From NCBI RefSeq assembly GCF_030867095.1, contig NC_081825.1, positions 51,140,501 through 51,204,500 on the forward strand: 64,000 nucleotides of DNA. Direction: 5' to 3'. A program made the translations under genes and the position numbers. Below, piece after piece: positions 23,471 through 36,892 of this stretch. The notes under the pieces were generated by a model. It had not been told where the DNA came from, made no database searches, and was given only the letters and a program-made list of their open reading frames with translations. Numbering within the stretch: the first letter of the stretch is position 1; each line of letters opens with the position of its first letter. The DNA comes from Alligator mississippiensis. Taxonomy: Eukaryota > Chordata > Crocodylia > Alligatoridae.

Positions 23471-25186
23471 TTATATAAATGAATTACTACCTAGAGATTC
23501 TGGAGTCTTTCAAATTTAGATCAATATCCTTCAAAACTAAAAGAAAGATAATGAAAACAATCTATAATATTCTCCACGTAGTTGACAAAGGCACTTCAGC
23601 TTGTGCAAGATACTAACGGCAATTTTAATTTTAATGCTGGCCTTCTAAAAAGAGAGAGAGCAACTTCTACTTTGAAATCAGATTAACAAATATATAAGGA
23701 ATGTGTGTGGAAGTTGGGTCTGTACATTTGGAAACAGATCAATTCTGGTCTGACATAACTGCAAGAGAATAAAGACTAATTACTTAGCATTCTGAAATAA
23801 CTTTACAAAAATGTTTTTCTTACCTCATCTCAGGTTTAGTAATATGGATTTGAGGGCTAAGCTCTCTTCTTGTGAAGCAGGAGTGATTTTCTTTTTAATA
23901 TTCATGTGGCATTATTTAGCTGTAGCTAAGCTCTGCCATCAAGTCCAAGAAAATAGGAAACTGTAAGGAGAAAAATAATATTTTTTTCTTCTTCAAAGTT
24001 AATATTATCCAATGAGTAAAATTTAAAACATGCTTATGAGAAATTAAACACCCAGTTTCAGAAAAAGCATAACAGAGAACTATGTGACCCAAAGAGTTAT
24101 CTATTATACTATTTTACTTCTTTCTCTGATTCTTCTTTTGCTTTCTTCAGTTTCTCATTCATTACCATTCTTCCTTTACTTTTGGAAGTGAAGTATCTCT
24201 TTCTGATTTTGTGCATTCTTTCATCTCATGACTTGCTTCACTCTTTCTTGACATCCTCTTTGTTTCAGACTCCTTTTTTAAATCTCTCTGAGCTCCACTT
24301 TAGGGAGGCAGGATTTTTTTCTGAGATTCTTGATGATCCCGTATTTGTATCTAACTTAATACAACCCAAGTGGGCCAACCACCAGTTCCTCTGGAACTTT
24401 TAAAATTGTGTGTGTTTTCATCTGACCAGAAGAGATCACTGAAGAATAATAGGGATTGTTACCATCCTGTAGTACTAAAGATGATGCTGTCCTCATACAT
24501 GCCCTGATGATGACCCAGGGAGAGAAGAGTCAAGTGTACTAGTAAATTATTAAGTGCGTTTGCTAGATTGTTGGTGGACCAGTCAAGATGGCCATCACTG
24601 GGACAGTTCTTTTTAAGTAGGAAAAAAACATATTTTAAAATCACTGATCATATGATCATGGATTAGTGATGGTTCGCTGTAGTTAATCCAAGGTTCTTAG
24701 ATTTGTAGCCAGCCATTTCAGGATCCTGGTTACTACTCGGTTCTTTGTACTAAGTTTGTAGTGTTACCAGCTACTGTCAACTTGAAGAGAAAACCACAAA
24801 CTGAAGTTTTTTCATTATGAAGAGTCAGATGTTAGTTAATGCAGTGATTACAATAATTTTAATGTGCTATTACATTTTATTCTGTAAAAGTGGCATTTGA
24901 AGGATCTTAGAAAAAGGGGATGGCCCCCCTTTTTCTAATTTTTTATGATAAATATAGTTCTGAAAGTTTTTTTTATCAAACTTCTGCTCATTTAATACTT
25001 TAGACGTGCTATTTCTTTTTTTGTCTTGATAGAAGACTTTTGGGAGATGTTGGATGTGTTTACTATGATCTTTAACACCTTCATTAAAGGGCTGTAGGTC
25101 CTCAATCTTCAAGAAAGATTGCATTTCCCCAAAACATTTAACTAGTCATCAAAATTAATCATGTATTGACAAAAAGTATTTTAAAC
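23471..25186. other. Non-coding intronic DNA
   Basis: AT-rich; the short open frames show no conserved domain. Nothing recognised. Confidence 0.45.
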
Positions 25187-25430
25187 CAAGGGTAGGTAAC
25201 CTCCTCCCCCTGCACAGGTGACAGAGCATGGCGTGTGAAGGCACTTTGCTTAGCACATGTGCCTTGGGTTAGATTGCAGGGGAGGGGCTGGTCCTTCACA
25301 ACAAGGATTGGGCCCCTAGTGGCTCCCCTGCCATCTGCCTCACCATGCCAACATTTAACAAATCGAGGTTGCAGGTGTTTTTTGCACTGCCCAAAAAAAT
25401 TTTTGCCCCGTTTTAAATTCTTTGCCTGAT
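25187..25430. mobile_element. Possible hAT-like element fragment
   Basis: Starts with CCAAGGGTAGGTAACCTCC, the pattern of hAT-type ends seen elsewhere in the window (compare 1540 and 36362). No matching right end or target duplication was found. Confidence 0.35.
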
Positions 25431-25666
25431 ATTCCTTCCTTTTTCATTTGCCCTCCTTCTGTAACATCATTATGATCGCTTGTTTGTTCAGACAAGACTT
25501 GAATATCTAATTTATAAAGAAAGAAGTATATGCGCTTTTTGTGGCCCTTTGAAAGAAGGAAAAACAACTCTCAGGAAAAAAAAAACTTTTCAGATCTTCT
25601 TTGCATATATTTAAAAGGAAATTCATACAAATTCATTTGCATATTTCTCTACTGTTTTCCCTCTAG

Positions 25667-26019
25667 GTCTGCTACTGCTAATATGGGCATTGGTGATATA
25701 AAAAGTGCATCGTCTTGTTTTCTCTGAACTTGAGATAATCAACCTCGTGGGCAAAGTAAAATAAAAAGGCAGCTGGTTTTGGAAAACAGAATGCCAAAGA
25801 AACGAAAAAATCCTGGTGTAAGTCCCTCTAGGAAGATTGTGAACTTTGATAGAACTGTTAATACTGTTGAGGGACTGGAGCCATCATCAAGAGATATGAC
25901 CATGTCACAGGAAATGTACAGTGTCAATAAAGAAGAGCTCTTCAACAGTATGTCAGAAATGTTTTCTGACCTGGAACCTACTGTGGTTTATATGGTTCTT
26001 TCTGAATGTGATTTTAAAG
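25667..26019 (+). CDS. N4BP2: N4BP2 coding exon 1 (5' UTR tail, start codon, most of CUE)
   Basis: The acceptor CTGTTTTCCCTCTAG precedes 25667 and the donor AAAG|GTAAAT follows 26019. The start at 25791 (MPKKRKNPG) matches the mammalian N-terminus (MPRRRKNLG). An in-frame TGA at 25731 rules out upstream extension within the exon. Residues 46-76 are the first two thirds of the CUE domain ([17 protein letters not shown]). The exon ends in phase 1. Context at the ATG has A at -3 but C at +4, so it is moderate. Confidence 0.93.
25683..25727 (+). CDS. Upstream ORF in the N4BP2 leader, 14 codons
   Basis: ATG at 25683 opens a 14-codon frame (MGIGDIKSASSCFL) closed by TGA at 25725-25727, 63 bp before the main start. 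If the exon is used as annotated, this upstream ORF is in every transcript and could lower translation. Conservation is unknown. Confidence 0.4.
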   Translation: MGIGDIKSASSCFL

Positions 26020-29000
26020 GTAAATTAAATGCTGTTTGTTGTATAAGTGGCTGCATTCCATAAGAAAATTTTGCCATCTGAAAGATAACAAATCCCCAAT
26101 CTTTCCTGTTTTTAAATATAATTTCTTTTTTGTTATACTTCTCTATACATTTTAACTGAATGGGTACATGTTGCCCTATGATGACGTAGATCTACACGTG
26201 ATCACCAGCTACCTCATTGTAGCAACACACTCTTCCAGTATAGCATGCCACTACAGTGATGTAGGTGCAAAATTTACCTATGTGCCATGTGCATGGTGTA
26301 GTAAGAGCCCATATTGCATTCTGTAAGAGTGCTGTTACTGTGCCAAAAGGAAATACTAAAGCATGGTGCTGTAGCAATGTCGCCATACAGTGACGCGTAG
26401 ATACACCTAATGCGTTTTTCATATTGGCCTAGCTAAGTACTCTGAGGGAACATGTAACATGAGAGAGGAACAGAAAATCATTCATAAGAAAAGTGTTTGT
26501 TTCTCTTTAGCAGTTTCATTCTGCAATCTTCGTCATATAGTCATAGTCTTTGGCTTGGTTTTCTTATTTTCCTCCTATGAACAGATTCAAAAAGGGAAGT
26601 TAACATTTTAATTTTGTGTTGATACTAGCAAATTGCCCATCAAGAATGATGCTGGGGGGGAGGCGGGTGGGGACAGAGGCCTGCATCTGGCCTCCTCACC
26701 TTGGGCCAGGGCCGCAACCGCTACCCGCCTCCCCATTGCTGCTTTGGGCTGGGGCCGGAGTAATTTCCGTCCCCCTGTCGCTTTCCGATAAGGCTGTGGC
26801 TGCTCCCCTGCTTGCCTCTTGGGGCTGGGGCCTGTGACCACAGTGGTGGCTGCGGGGGGCTCAGCCACCGGTAAACCCACCCCCCCCCTCTCCCCCACTG
26901 CCTCCCCCCCCACCGGCTGTTGTGGGGGTGGTGGGCACTCTGGCCTCTGACTTCAGTGAGCAGGGTGGTGGGGGAGGGGGACTGGCCTTGCCTTCCCACT
27001 CCATTCCCTCCATCGTGGCGGCACTCCGGTCCCCATCGTCCCCCTCTGCCTCCAAAGAGCAGGGCACTGGGGGCCAGGCCATCTCTGCTGGCCTTGCCCC
27101 CCCTGCTCTGGCCCCTCAGTCCCCGCTGTTATGGTGGTGCTCTGCCATGTGCCTCTTTTTGTCCAGAGCACTCTTGGCTGCCGAAGCAACCAGTCAGAGT
27201 GCAAGTAAAGCGTTACTGACAGACAGACTAAGTCTTTTATAATATTAGAATTTTCACTACATCAGTACATCAGCCCATAAACTATTGTTTTGAGTAGTTG
27301 ACGTAATAGACTGAGGAAAAGCTAAATACGGGTTTCCCTCGCTTTATGCTGTACATGCGTTCCTGGAAAATGGCACATAACTTGAATTCACATAAAGGGA
27401 ACCCACTTTACAATGTAGCAAATAGGCATATGTTCCAAGACCTCGACTGTACTGCCCCCAGACCCATTTCTACCTCTTTTACAAGACAATTTTGGTACTC
27501 TCCAACAGCAGACAGTACACATAAGCACAGGGCACTATCATAATGGGGCTAGCAACTACAGAAACACATGTCGTAGACAACGTGCAAGGAGCACAGATCC
27601 GCACAGGAGACTATATTTTGGTGCTTATCACTCCCACAATGTACCACACAAAGCAGTTGACTCTGGGTTTCCACCACACAGATCGCATAGGTGTGAAATT
27701 ACCTTGCATATAACAAATTTTTGGTATAAAATGGGTCATTGCATAAGAGCAAATTTGCACATATAGAACCTGCATAAAGCGAGGGAAACCTGTATTTTCT
27801 CTTGATTAAAGGGATCATGTACCCAGCCCTGCCAAAGGATCTGAATTTAAAATAGGGTTTTTCTACATAGATAACAACAACTACATATCCCTTTGGAATA
27901 AACAGTTAAGTTCCAGCTTATTTTAGTAATGTTAAGCTCTTCTCCCAAGTCCTTAAAGCAGAAAAATAATACAGTAATTCTTTCTTTGCAAAGAGCACAG
28001 AAAGATCATAACAGGTCAGAATGGTTTTTGACACTATGGATTTTTGTTTGACATCTCTGGGTTTATCTTGTGAATCATTTGCACACCTAAGAGTGCTAAG
28101 GTTGTGTGGCATCCTGAACCACTCTTCAAAGGATCTCATGGCACCCTGGTTGAGAATCATTGCTTTAAATTTTGATTTGCAGTTTTGTTGCTTTTCAAGT
28201 TCATAACAACTGCTAACACTATAAACTTAGTTTTTTAGCTTTATAAAAATGGTGCAGTTAACTGGATTTTCATACCAGGGCTGTCTAACTGGTGGCCTGG
28301 GGCCCATGCACAGTCTGTGACAGATTAATGTGCAGCATTTGGGTTCCTACCTGGTTTGCTGTTCCCTGTACCTCTCTAGCTGCTTCTGCAACTGGGGTCT
28401 CTAGGCTCCCATTCTTCCATCAGCTTTGGCTTCCTGCTTCTGCCTAAGAGAGTAGGGCATGATTGCAGTGTCATGCAGTAGTGTATGTGGCAGAGGCTGA
28501 CCATTTGCACAGTGTGGGGTAGGGGTATGCAACCCAGGGGTCTGTGGCTCTCACTAGTGTGGCCTCCAAGATGTGCAGCCCTGATTGGTGTGGAATATGT
28601 GGAGTGTGGCCCTTGGCCACTGAGAAGTTGGACAGCCCTAAGCTATGCCATTTTTAAATGCTCTTGGATGCAACAACACAGTTTCTATGCTTATGTTTTT
28701 TTCTGTGTATATAATTCTCTCTTAGTGATTATTTCTGTCCATTTCTTTCTATTTTTTCTGTGAAAGGTAGATTAAATTCAAGTGTCTGTTTAATTATCCA
28801 ATGTAATCTTTTCCTTCCTCACCAAGGTTAAATTTAGCTTCTCAGTTTAACTACCTTTCAGTCATATTGTGTTATTATTTTGCAGTCTGTGCAAATTCAG
28901 TTGAGTCTTTAATTCTAGTGAGCATTAGGTTTTATTGAGATTTAGGAGAAAGTATAGTAAATTCTGTTTTCTATTCATTTTATTCAATGCTGTTATAACA

Positions 29001-32000
29001 AATTAATATTTCCTGTAATATAGACTGTAAAACTTTACTTAAATGAAATCAAAATTAGCATCTGTTGTTTCTCTTGATCACATTTTATTTTCTTTAACAG
29101 TTGAACGTGCAATGGATTGGCTGCTAGAACTGTCTACAGCTGCTAACGGTGTAGCATCTTCAGAAGTCTCAGGGTTTGATTCAGTAGCATCATCTCTAGC
29201 TCTTGTTCAGCAGCAAAGGTCTCTTGCAAATGAAGCAATGATAGAAAGTTCTGCAAAAAAAGATCCTGTAAATTTTAAAAAAGAAACAGAAAAGGTCCTA
29301 TCGCCTGATATTCAGTTGACTGAAGAACTGGATTCTTTGATACAAAATGCTTTTGAGAAATACACACTGGAGGACAAATTGCAAGCTACTGAATACAGTA
29401 GTTCTATTGCCATTACTGAATCTCCTGAATGGAAAAAATCCACATTAGGCTGTAATGCCATGCTTTTTCAATCTGAGATAAACAATGCAAAGTTAGAAAA
29501 CTTCTCCTTGACACTTTGCACTACATGTAACAAATCTCCTCAGCCAGGAGTACGTCAATCAAGCCTCCAAATGAAAGAGAGATCATCAGCTGACATGGAC
29601 AATTTTACACGGGTATTAAAAGACTGTAGGCTGCCAGATATACATGCTGACAATGGTGCAGCTCCAGAAATCATTGAACTAACAAACTGGGAAATGGGTC
29701 ATAAAAATCCCGATCAAATGCAAAATGTTGTTTCCAATGATGAAAGTTTGAACTGTACTTTTGGTCAGTCCTCCCATGAACTTCTAGAATCTGGAACAGC
29801 TGTTTTTGGAAATTCCAGTTCAAAATGCTATGAACAACAGGAAGAGGATATGGCTGCATGCAGTGGCCATAGAAACATTTTTATCCCTGATGCATTTACA
29901 TCTTTTGAAGGATCCAGTTTCAAACCATTAAATCTCTCAGATTTTCAGCAGTTTGAGCATAGTTGTAACTTTAATTTTTCTACATCACCACAGCAACTTC
30001 ATCAGCCTCCTTGGAATCCAATAGCTTCTGAGTTATATCCGTTAAGTGGCAGTCACAGCTTCGTAACTCCAGTTGCTATCAGTCCTGGACAGTGGAGACC
30101 TGCTTCTGATTTTAGGACTTTTGGAAAAGGAGTGCCTTTTTCCTCTTCAGTTGTTTCAAATGTCCAAGATAGCAATGCTTCTCTGAAGATATGGGGACAT
30201 CAAGATGGAAACCAAAAAATGAACCTCTCTCAAGTACACCAGCCATCTGTTTGTCACACAATGAGAAAAAAAACACATCTTGTAGGTCAAGTACTTGTTC
30301 TTCTCAGAGGGGTTCCAGGATCAGGAAAATCTTTTTTGGCAAGGTAGAACATTTTATATTGTATGCTTATTAAAAAAAATGCTTAACAGTCAGATTATAG
30401 GATTTAATAAGAGAGAAAAACCAGGAAGAGTTTTCTGGTATTTGTAGAAAGTTGTGCATATGCCCTGATTCACTATTTTGTCTAAATTGTATGTGGGTAA
30501 TTGTAGCTGCAGGAAGCTGAGCCACTAATTCTTAGTGGTCTGTCTTTGCTGGATATCTCTTCTGGATGTGGGAGGGGGCCTGCTCTGAGCTTTACGAGTG
30601 GTTCAAAGTTCATATTGGAGTTTATGCCACCAGAGGATCAGCTATGCTAGAGTTCAGTTCAGTCAGCTCTTCCTGTCCATCTGGGACATTCCTTACACTT
30701 TCTTGTGACATAACTGCAGGTAGAGTTGAACATGGCCAGCTCTGGCAGTTTTGGATAGATCAAAATCCCACTTTCACAGGGGGGGGAAATTTCCGAACTA
30801 TTTAAATTCCAGCTCATTTGCACCATTTAAATGGGGGCAAACTTAACTTGCTAGATTGAAGAATCCAGTTTTTAGTTTTCATTCAGTTCAAAGGCTTTTG
30901 AGAGGTAGATCTTTTGTACATATGTTATGTTATAGTCCATTTCAGACTTATGTAGATATTTAATAATGCCAGGTAAGCAAATATAAATTTGTGTGGGACT
31001 GATGCAGAAGTACCTCACTAGATACAGATACTATTTTTTCCTTGGGCTCTCTTTCCTTCTTGACTATTTGGCACCAGAATTTGAAGGAGTCACATTGCAA
31101 GGTTATTTTCCTTCAGTTACTTTCCATGGATGACTATAGCCTGACTAGAGAGTGACAATTGTGTCATTGACTCTGTATTTCCCTGAGATTGAAGCTTCCC
31201 TCAGAGGCTGTGTTTCTGGGTCCACACCAAACCATATATATGTGTGCAGGACTCTGCATATGTATTTAATGGGTAGAGGCAAACATTGAAGAAAAAAATG
31301 CTGCTTTAATGTTATCTTTCATAGGAATTTGCTAGAGGATAACCCAAGTGGAATTATTCTCAGTACTGATGATTACTTTTATAAAAATGAACAATACCAG
31401 TATGATGCAAATTGCTTAGGAGAAGCACATGAGTGGAATAACATACAAGGTAAGAACTAAATACAAACTGTTTATTTGGTTACATGCTGTTGAAAGCTAA
31501 TAAAAAGTAGTCTGTTCTATAATTCTTGTCTGTAATAATTATAAAAGTAAAATATAATTAGTCTTTAAGTCACAAAATATACCTGCCTTCTGCCTGACTT
31601 TGGATTAACATAAATGAGTAAATACAATTATTGTGCTAGAGGTTGAGTGCTAAATCCCATTTTAGAGGTGCATATTTAAAGTTATGTATAATAAATATCT
31701 CCAATTTGTGTGCTTTACTAAGCAATATCTACTTCTATACAGCTATACCATATTCATGTTGCAGCAAGGAAAGTTTAGATTAGATATTAGGGAAAAACTT
31801 ACTTACTAGGAAGGTTGTAAAACACTGGAAGAGGTTACCCAGAGGGGTTTTGGAATTTCTATCCTTGGAGGCTTTTAAGACCCGGCTTGACAAAGCTCTA
31901 GCTGGGATGATCTAGTTGGGGTTGATCCTGCCTTGAGCAGGGGGTTGGACTAGATGACTTCCTGAGGTCCCTTTCAACCCTCATTTTCTATGATTCTGTG

Positions 32001-32023
32001 ATCTATGCAAATCCAAGATGAGT

Positions 32024-32057
<34 letters not shown>

Positions 32058-35000
32058 AATCAGCATGGAGGAAAAAAGCATTGTCTTGGATTTGAGTACC
32101 AGCCTGGGGCAGGCACAGCTCAGCTCCAGCTATGGCTCTGGGCTTGGGGCTGAAGCTAGAGCTGAGCCATTGCCTGTCTTGCACCAAAATGACTTTTTTC
32201 GCAGGGGAGGGATATGCAGCTGGGGGGGGGCTTGAAGGAGACCGTGGTGGGGAAACCTGGAGCCTTCCTGCTTCTCCATGGGTTGAGGCCGGGCCAGGCC
32301 AGGGGTGTGCTGCTGCTGATTGCCATGGAGGAGTAGGGCTGCAGCAAAAGGTAAAGGGGAGGTGGGGGGCAGGAGGTGGGGGAGTTGGGGGGTGGGAGAG
32401 TTGGGGGAGTTGGAGGGTGGGTAATGGTGGGGGTAGGAGGTGGGAAGGCAAGCTACACGGTGGGGACAGGCACAAGCACGGAGGGTGAAGAACAGGGTCA
32501 GGCATAGGCACAGAGGGGCATTGCATAGCAGTGGGTGGCGGAGGCGGACCTGGGTAGGGACAAGGGGCAGGGGAGCAATGGGGAAGGGATCTGGACCTTC
32601 ATTCTCTGCCGTTGCTTTCCCCACTACAGCAGTTGCAGGGGACATACTGAAAATGACCACTAATTAGATTCTATACATGGCAAATTATAACAAATTTATT
32701 GGGGGGGAAGTCATCTTAGATTTGGGTAAATGCAGTATTATTTTCTTCTTGGATTATATTTTGGTATATATTCTGCTTTGTGTCCCAGTCTTAAAATGGT
32801 AGGCTGTGCTGTCTCCTAGAAATATTTCTATAAATACTAAGATCAGTAATTATTATTTGCATTCAGATATCAAGGCAGTTGGGAGTGTTATACATGCAGT
32901 GCTTAAATAAAACTTTCCTTGCTTTTGAACTTTCTTTCTTAGGCAGTGAATTATTGAGAAAATTACAATGAAAACACAAGGACAAAAGAAACCAGTAAAC
33001 AGTGTTGTTACAGTCAGTTTTGTTTTGTTTTTTCCTTCACTGAACTCTCCACAGAACCATATTCTCAGGTTTTTCTATATTAAATCTTAACCACAATTAC
33101 ATTTTTAGAATTTGGTTTCTGCTTAAAAAAATGGATTTATAGTAAAAAGTACTGATTCAACAGTGACTAATTGGTGAAGGCAACTATTTTGGAACAGCGT
33201 ACTTTTTTTTTTAAGCCAGTGGGTATAAATGTCTAGTTACTGTGTATAAAACCTATAAAAAAAACTTTTGATTTTTCATACTTATACAGTTTATGCAGTG
33301 TCTCTTATTTTAAGAATGTTATAAAACCAAAAATTGTGTGTACAACAAAAAGGTCCACTTTCAAATGATCTAGTTTTTTAGTATAATTTACTGATTGGTC
33401 ATATTTATGAGTCTACCTCTGTATTTTCATTCCTTTATTATTCACACATGTTCATTGTATAATACAGCATGTTTTACGTTGGTGATAGGGAGCTTAAATG
33501 AAAATGAATTTGGAAGCAAAGAATGCAAACTAAAATATCAGCTCTTTGGATGACTGTCAAATATATGGCTTATTTTTAAAAATAAGACTGGATATCAAGT
33601 TTATTATAAAAAAAATGTAACCATACCTTATTCTTTTGCGCACACATGTCTTTCAGCAAAAAAAGCATTTGAAAAGGGAGTATCTCCTATAATAATAGAC
33701 AACACAAATATACAAGCATGGGAAATGAAGCCTTATATTGCTCTGGTTAGTATAATAATTTGAGTGTTATAAAAAAAGATTGATAACTAAGCTGAGAACA
33801 TATTTTCAAATAAGGTCTTAGGCCTCTCTCCAGTCTCTGTTTGATTTCAACAGGGGAGAATTGCTCCCACAAGCAGAAAAGTGTTTAAAATTAGCATTGT
33901 GTTACTTGGTACATATGTCCTAGTATTGTATCTACTTTACTGAGAAATGTAGGTGTTTGTACTATGGAGCAAATGTGGTTTTTAAAGAGCAGGCTGAATT
34001 TTATTCCATCTTATGTATAATCAGTGAAAACGCAAGCAGAAATAATTGAATGAACTGAAATAAAAAAAAAGAGATTGTGTATGGTATAAAATTTTGAGTT
34101 TTCAAAACACTAGCTGAACAAACTAGATTAGATCGGGTATGAAGAAACAATTTGATAAAAACGAAACACATTTAATTATTTTTTATGGGAGTTATGCATC
34201 TAAATCACATAGATTACTATGGAACTCCATCTTCATAACAAATAAAGCATAGCCCAGGGTCAGTATATTTCTGGAGTGTTCAATTTGTTTTGTATATTGA
34301 GCACCTGATTTATTATTTATGTATGTTTTGTATGCAGTGTGCTCTTTCATGGAAATAAGGAATCCCTGATATGTTTTGCCTTCTATATTGTATGTTTATT
34401 CAGGCTCAGCAGTACAAATACAAAGTCATGTTCCGAGAGCCAGATACTTGGTGGAAGTTTAAACCAAAAGAACTCGAAAGGTAAAAGTAATATAGAAGAT
34501 TCGAAAAAAGCTCTTTCACCTTCCATTTATCTTGTTTAAAATAGTTTGTTACCTTGACAATGGCTATTGGGTTTTCCTGTGCCACTGAGCCTCTTGTTAA
34601 TGATGAAATAAGCACCTATATGATTATTTATTTTTATTTTAACAGCTCAGAAACCTATTATTGTTTACAATTGCTTACAATGCTATTGTTTTTGCATGAG
34701 GTTTTGTTTAAGTGTTTGAGGAATTCCTTTGATTTTTTTTTTATGTTGTTTTAATTTTACATCCAGGTTCCAAAGAGATTTAGTAGCTTTAAAACAGTAG
34801 CATATAAATAATACTTTGCAGAATTGTGAAAATGCTAACACAGCCTTAAAACATCCCTCGGGAACTGAAGCACAATGAACCAGTGGGACCCACCCTTAAC
34901 AATTTGCGAGGCTGTGTCCCATCATTCTGAGTCTCTTCTTGCATCTCTCTGGCTGTTCTGCTCCATAGTTAGCCTTCCCTGACCCAGAATGTCCCTCATA

Positions 35001-36628
35001 ACTTTTAGATTGGAGCAGTCAGCACTACTTGATATGAGAGAGAGAAGCCCCTGTGAACCAACTCTTCTGAGCCACCAGTAGATGCTTGGTTACACTCTTC
35101 CTGTGCCATCTTAAGTGCTTAACTGATGATACTTACAGATCCCAGGTGCTTATAGGGATCCTTCTGAAGCAGTCCTGGGTTGGTGGATACAGAAACAGTT
35201 TCTCCTGCTGCTGGAACTTAACTCAGGTCTTCTTCCAGTTTCGTGCAGTTTGCAGCTTTAGCTAGGTTTTACTTGTGCTAGATCAAGCAACTTGTTTTCT
35301 GTGATATAATAAAGGCAGTGTAAAATCCTATCCAAAGTTGTTGGCATATGTTGGCATGTAGCTATAACAAGAGGCAGATTTGTTTGTTTCCTTCATGGCA
35401 GCTTCTGCTCAACTGAACAGTACCAGAAGGTAGCCCAGAGAAGGTGGACTGAACAAAATCTCCTCTATGCATTTTAAATCCATGCATCACTGACAGAAAG
35501 TGAACCAAGAGCAACTGTACTGGTTTGCCACATTCCAGACAGTAGTAAAAAAGATAAGTGCCTTTAGTGTAAATATTGCATTGAAAATTAAGCAAAACAT
35601 ACAATACAAACAAAAACCATTCCATCTTCTAGCTGTTTTCTTTGAGTATTAAAATAAAAACTGTTGCCTTTTTAATCTCATTTTAATCTCCAGGCGTAAC
35701 ATTCATGGTGTATCCAAAGAAAAGATCAAGAGAATGTTGGAACGGTATGAACGTTGCCTTAGTGTTAATTCAATCTTGAATTCTCCAGTCCCAGACAAAT
35801 TGGAGATTACTATCTGGAATGAAGAACCTACTCAGGATGAAAACTGTGGGTAAGATTGACTTTTTTATTCTTTAAAAGTTTAAGAATTTTAGAAATGAAC
35901 TGTTAAAGGAGTCAGCCACCACAGGATGGAAATCTATCAGTCCAGTTGATTGCCAGTGTCCTACAAGCTTAATTTTGTCCTTTTTGCTTTCTTCTGCCCT
36001 GGAAATATGCTGTTGGATGTATGCTTTAGATTTTGTATGCTGTTTATGAAGTGCCTAATAACTTTTTTTGAAAATTTAGTTCCACCTATATGTAATGTAC
36101 CTATGAGTTCTGCATCTTCTTATTGTGTGGGATACTGGAGCACAAGCTGACGTGTGTGTGTAACTGCAATGAGCAATCTGTTTGATATTTTAAATTATAT
36201 TCAATATATGGTTGTGTAGGTTTAAAGGGGCATATGTAAATTATATTTATTATGTTTTGTAGCAATTAATGTTGAAAGTCTCTGAGTAAATGATGTATTA
36301 TGTGTTTTTTATAGCGTATGGAAAATGGACTCCTTTAATAGGACTGTATTGCAGTGTAGTTCAGGGGTGGGCAATAATTTCAGCTGGAGGGACTCTTAAC
36401 GAGATTTGGTGAGGTGTCGAGGGCCACAAGGTTGCCCCGCCCCCTGGTCACGATCTTGTGACCGGCAGTTCTGCTCCCTGACCTTTGACACCAGAAATTT
36501 GTCCCCATGCCCAGAAAGTACTTCTTTTGGGAGGGAGGGGGGTGTTGCTTATATATTGTGTGTAAGGAGGTGAGGTGTGTGTGGGGTGGCTGTGGTTGAG
36601 GTGTGGGGTGTGTGGGACTGCTGGATGT

Positions 36629-36680
<52 letters not shown>

Positions 36681-36854
36681 ATGTGGGGGATGGGGGGTGC
36701 TGGGTATGTGTGTGGGGTGTGGGTATGGTGCAGGTGGGGTGTGCGTGTGATGTATGAGTGGATATATGTAGGGGTGTGAGATGTGTGGTTGGCATGGGTG
36801 TGTGGGAGTGTTGGATGTGTGTGTGGGTATGGTGGGGGGGTGTGGGGGCATGGT

Positions 36855-36892
<38 letters not shown>

